Shown: positions 18,033 through 21,078 of the stretch, piece by piece
Layout: every line of letters starts with the position of its first letter
Numbering within the stretch: position 1 is the first letter of the stretch
Position numbers and translations under genes: made by a program
The notes under the pieces: model-generated
What the model saw: only the letters and a program-made list of their open reading frames with translations
Database searches by the model: none
Told to the model about the DNA's origin: nothing
NCBI RefSeq assembly: GCF_000208925.1
Contig: NW_001914932.1
Coordinates: 41,760-62,837 of the forward strand
Length of the DNA stretch: 21,078 nt
Direction: 5' to 3'
Source of the DNA: Entamoeba histolytica HM-1:IMSS
Taxonomy: Eukaryota > Evosea > Mastigamoebida > Endamoebidae

Positions 18033-18224
18033 AAATACAAACATCTAGAATATTGGAAAAGACTCTTTGAAGAAGAAATTAAAATACTTACACCACAAGT
18101 GGTAGAAGAAATTAAAAAAAACAAGATTAAAGAATACACATCATCAACAATATGTAGAAGATGGTATTTTCTTGTACGAGAAAAAAAACAAAACCAAATA
18201 GAAAAGAAGAAATTAATAATATGA
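18033..18224 (+). pseudogene. Coding relic, block 1 (no ATG, both ends stopped)
   Basis: An open frame of 63 codons with protein-like composition but no ATG, bounded by TAG (18030-18032) and TGA (18222-18224). It reads as an amphipathic, charged sequence including LEYWKRLFEEEIKILTPQVV and TSSTICRRWYFLVREKK, with Trp and Cys residues that random A/G-rich DNA rarely encodes. It lies just upstream of two further relic blocks on the same strand, so it is probably part of one decayed gene. It is not identified. Confidence 0.5.
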
Positions 18225-18343
18225 AGGAAGATGATGATAAATGATTCAAAACAATTGAAACGAATAATAATAAAACAAGGAAAAAGCAGATAATAGAAAT
18301 ATGAAGATAAAGATGATAAAGAATTTAATAAAGAAGAAGATTA

Positions 18344-18820
18344 ATGAAGAGGAAAAGTAATGAAAATGAGAAAAGAGTAGAAGAATTAGAAAGAATGGAG
18401 GAGAATATGAAAGAGAAAGAAGAAAAGAAAAATGAAATACAAGTAAAAGACTATACCATTAATAAACTAACAAAAGATATTATGGCATTAAAGAAGAAGC
18501 ATGAGAATGAGATAAACACAATAATAAGAGTGTGATAAAAAATATTCAAATTCCATGCTGAATCTGAAAGGAAAAGGTCTGAAGTAAACAATTTAACACA
18601 ACAATTACTCTTCCTGAAAGATAAATTATCTAAATTAGAAAATAAAAATACACAGGAAGAAAAGAAGAAAGATGATGTAAATTACAATATAACAGACTCA
18701 TCTGAAACACAAATTGTGAATGATATTTTCATCAATGTTGTAGTAGCTGATGAAATATCATCAAGTGAAATGATCTTCCAAAAAAGAAAGTTAAATCAGA
18801 AATTTCATTGAAGAAATAGA
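18344..18820 (+). pseudogene. Coding relic, block 2: coiled-coil, interrupted by TGA-TAA
   Basis: An ATG at 18344 starts 63 codons of Lys/Glu coiled-coil (VEELERMEENMKEKEEKKNE), then two adjacent stops, TGA-TAA (18533-18538). The same frame then continues for 93 more coding-like codons to TAG (18818-18820), including ERKRSEVNNLTQQLLFLKDK and a hydrophobic VNDIFINVVVADE. Continuity of protein character across the double stop points to a decayed gene rather than two small genes. Coiled-coil character is compatible with ORF1 of Entamoeba LINEs, but the similarity is compositional only. Confidence 0.5.
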
Positions 18821-18903
18821 AATTCAATATAAGAATATCACCACATTAGAATTAGACAATCAAAAAAACGGGGGAAGCAAATAGATAGAGAAGAAGAAAT
18901 TGA

Positions 18904-19755
18904 ACACTTTATAAATGTTTTGTTTTGAAATTATTTGAAAGGAAATTAAGGTGTCAACTTAAAGAAGAAATAATAGAAAGATTAATACAAGAAATTGGGA
19001 TTAAAGTAAATGATATTAATGAATATGAAGAAATAATAAAGAAGACATTTAAAATAAAGAATGAAATTAAAAGAGAAATCAATAGAATAATGGAAGAAGA
19101 AATAATAAAACATCAATGGAAAGATAAAGAATTAAAAGAAATAATATCAAAAATGAACAAGAAAGAAGAAATAGAAGAAGAGGAGGTAATGAAAATATTT
19201 AAAGAAGAAGAAATGAAAGAACAAGATGATGTACAATTTATTAATTATTATTACAATAAGAAGAAAGTACATCAAATAATTAATATTATTAATAAAAATG
19301 AAATAATAATCAATACATTAGATGATTATTATCATTATATTAAATCTGTAGCTTCAACTATTAACATCATCAATAAAAATAAACAAGAAAGAAGTTGAAA
19401 GAAAAGTATAGAAAGAATAATACAGTCGAAAATATGTAGATTGAGAGATTTACTTAATAATAAACAATATATGAAATTGAAAAGAATATTACATATTAAG
19501 AAATATGATATATATCATATTAAAATAAAAACAAATGAGCAAATAAACTATTATAAATACATCCGAAAGATGAAAATAATAGAAATAGAAGCAAGAAAGA
19601 ATAATTGGAAAAGAATAAGATGGAATTATAAAATGATGAAATATGGAAAAAGGCAACATCTAAATAAGCCTAAAGAAGATGAATATCCAGATAATATCTC
19701 CACTATTAATTTCTGGAAAGGAATCTATGAAACGGCAACGAAAAAAAGCAAATAA
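18904..19755 (+). pseudogene. Coding relic, block 3: in-frame TGA, LINE ORF2-like end
   Basis: A single frame runs 18904-19755 with one internal TGA at 19396-19398 and no upstream ATG near its start. The first part is helical and Lys/Glu/Ile-rich (KEEIIERLIQEIGIKVNDIN). After the stop it continues LRDLLNNKQYMKLKRIL and EARKNNWKRIRWNYKMMKYG, then DNISTINFWKGIYE before the final stop. A basic segment with W and YN, followed closely by a 'fW..iYe' motif, is what precedes the reverse transcriptase in R4/Dong-type LINE proteins, the clade of the Entamoeba LINEs. No reverse transcriptase (YxDD) or nuclease domain follows, so any element is truncated at its 3' side. An unrelated decayed coiled-coil gene is the alternative. 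Confidence 0.5.
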
Positions 19756-19881
19756 TTGAAAAAGAAGATAAAGAAAGATATAAAAGAATAAAAAGAAAGT
19801 AAAAAGTTTGATATGATGAAGAAAGAATAAAAGTAGAAAGGAGAGAATATAAAAAGAAAGAAGATAAAGTGTAATAAAAGA

Positions 19882-19907
19882 AAAGAGATGATAAAAGAAG
19901 AAAAGAA
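19882..19907. repeat. 26-bp direct repeat, copy 1
   Basis: An exact purine-rich 26-mer, beginning AAAGAGATGATAAAAG, shared with 20802-20827. The flanks also share an AGAATATAAAAA string a few tens of bases upstream, hinting that a longer segment was duplicated. Confidence 0.8.
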
Positions 19908-19960
19908 AGAAAAAATCAAGGATTCAAATTTTATTATAACAAATAAAAAAAGCGCAAAAT

Positions 19961-20005
19961 TTAATGATGCAAAAATTAATGATGCAAAAATTAATGATGC
20001 AAAAT
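19961..20005. repeat. Tandem repeat of a 15-bp unit, three copies
   Basis: TTAATGATGCAAAAA is repeated at 19961, 19976 and 19991, the third differing only in its last base. GATGCAAAATATTT occurs again at about 20026-20039, a decayed related copy. In one frame the repeat reads N-D-A-K-I, but no convincing gene surrounds it. Confidence 0.85.
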
Positions 20006-20386
20006 ATTTAGCAACATATTTTATGGATGCAAAATATTTTGAAATAAAAATAATTCATCATTTGATATTATAATATATTTGATAATAATTTATATTATAT
20101 ATTAAATATATTATATTTCTTTATTATTTATCTTTTATTTCTTTTTATTATTTCATATATTAAATTATTATTCATTCATTTATTATTTATATTTCATTTA
20201 TTAAATAAAATGAAAATGAAATTGTAAAATATCAATCAATTAAATATTCATGAATAATAATTTATTAATATTTAATAATTGAAATAACAAATAATAAATA
20301 ATAAAGTAACAATAATGATATATTCAATATATTCTTTATTTGATTTGTTCAATATTAGATTATTCTATTTCATTATCATTTCATTA

Positions 20387-20412
20387 TTTTATTTCATTAT
20401 TTTATTTCATTA
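20387..20412. repeat. 13-bp tandem repeat, two exact copies with partial flanking copies
   Basis: TTTTATTTCATTA occurs twice in tandem, with partial TTTCATTA units on both sides (about 20369-20418). It is simple-sequence DNA typical of Entamoeba intergenic regions. Confidence 0.7.
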
Positions 20413-20801
20413 TTTCATATTCATTTATTATTTTTTAAAATCAAATAAACAATAATATTGATATTCATTCATCATATTAATTTAATATAATAAATATACA
20501 CAACATTTCAGAATAAAGAATGAATATTTAAGAATGGAAATAATGATTTATTCAATATTTTGTTCAACACAAAATCAATAAAACATATATTTTGATAATA
20601 TATGAATGAAATAATAAAGAAATATACAATACTCAAGAATTAATAAAAAAGAAATAAAAAGAATGAATAAATGAATATAAAATTGATAAATAATAGAAGA
20701 AAGAAATAGAAAAACAATGAAAAACAAATAATATAAAAAGAATATAAATATATAAAAGAATAAAAATAAAGTAGAAGAAGAATATAAAAATAATAAATCA
20801 C

Positions 20802-20827
20802 AAAGAGATGATAAAAGAAGAAAAGAA
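20802..20827. repeat. 26-bp direct repeat, copy 2
   Basis: Exact second copy of the 26-mer at 19882-19907, with an offset of 920 bases. Similarity fades downstream within a few bases and is patchy upstream. Confidence 0.8.
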
Positions 20828-21078
20828 TGAAAATGGTGTATTTTTAATGTAAAAATTAGAAATATTCAATAATAAGTGTCTAATTTAATGATTCAAAATA
20901 ATTAATATTGTTTTATTGAAAAAAAATATTTTATTATTTTTTATGTTTATTATTTATATGTATAATTTCATCATGATGTTTATTATATAATCAATCATAT
21001 GTGTTATGTTATTATAACATATAATAAGTGATAAAATATAAATGAAAATGATATGAATATATAACATAGATAGAATAT

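Larger units (their letters stand above)
19756..21078. other. Extremely AT-rich, repeat-bearing, gene-free end of window
   Basis: No coding frame was recognised. The first part (to about 19920) is purine-rich and the rest nearly pure A/T. It holds a 15-bp tandem repeat (19961-20005), a 26-bp direct repeat pair (19882-19907 and 20802-20827), a 13-bp tandem (20387-20412), and a near-perfect palindrome at 21005-21021 (TATGTTAT/ATAACATA). Its composition resembles 16900-17600 on the other side of the relic. Confidence 0.55.

Noticed and set aside
17613..18139. Overlapping Met/Ile/Asn-rich frames on both strands
   Set aside because: Low-complexity simple-sequence translation products with no supporting features.

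Overview
The window looks like nuclear DNA of an Entamoeba species, probably of the E. histolytica complex (inference). It is very AT-rich. Genes are compact, mostly single ORFs on both strands. The two introns that can be resolved are short (51 and 58 nt) and carry the Entamoeba-type 5' splice site GTTTGT and a TAG 3' end. Upstream regions carry TTTAAAG/TTTAAGG TATA-like boxes close to ATG starts. No rRNA, tRNA or CRISPR array was recognised, and the GTG/TTG-initiated frames were not accepted as starts.

Layout: 1-598 (+) is the 3' end of a myo-inositol-3-phosphate synthase (INO1) gene with an apparent frameshift at the left edge. 1627-3129 (+) encodes a secreted, probably GPI-anchored Cys-tailed surface protein. 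3814-5670 (+) encodes a TBC-domain Rab GTPase-activating protein with an acidic repetitive N-terminus. 6563-7201 (-) is an unrecognised basic protein. 9370-11298 (+) is a large helical protein with weak resemblance to the C-terminal solenoid of Nup155/Nup170. 11332-12150 (-) is a two-exon PAP2 lipid phosphatase. 12252-12819 (-) is a two-exon nucleoplasmin-like protein. 12940-13656 (+) is a divergent NAP/SET-like protein with an acidic tail. 14413-15510 (-) is an Ldh2-family malate/lactate dehydrogenase.

From about 15.5 kb to the end there is no intact gene. The sequence passes from a pyrimidine-rich block through purine-rich and extremely AT-rich DNA. It contains a decayed coding relic (18033-19755, +) whose Lys/Glu-rich coiled-coil blocks lie in three frames with in-frame stops. 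The last block ends in a segment resembling the region just before the reverse transcriptase of R4/Dong-type LINEs. Short tandem and direct repeats follow.

The most interesting arrangement is the head-to-head pair of a nucleoplasmin-like gene and a NAP-like gene, two unrelated histone-chaperone folds sharing 120 bp of upstream DNA. INO1 and PAP2 both act in inositol/phospholipid metabolism, and the TBC protein in vesicle traffic, but nothing in the layout shows that they are co-regulated.
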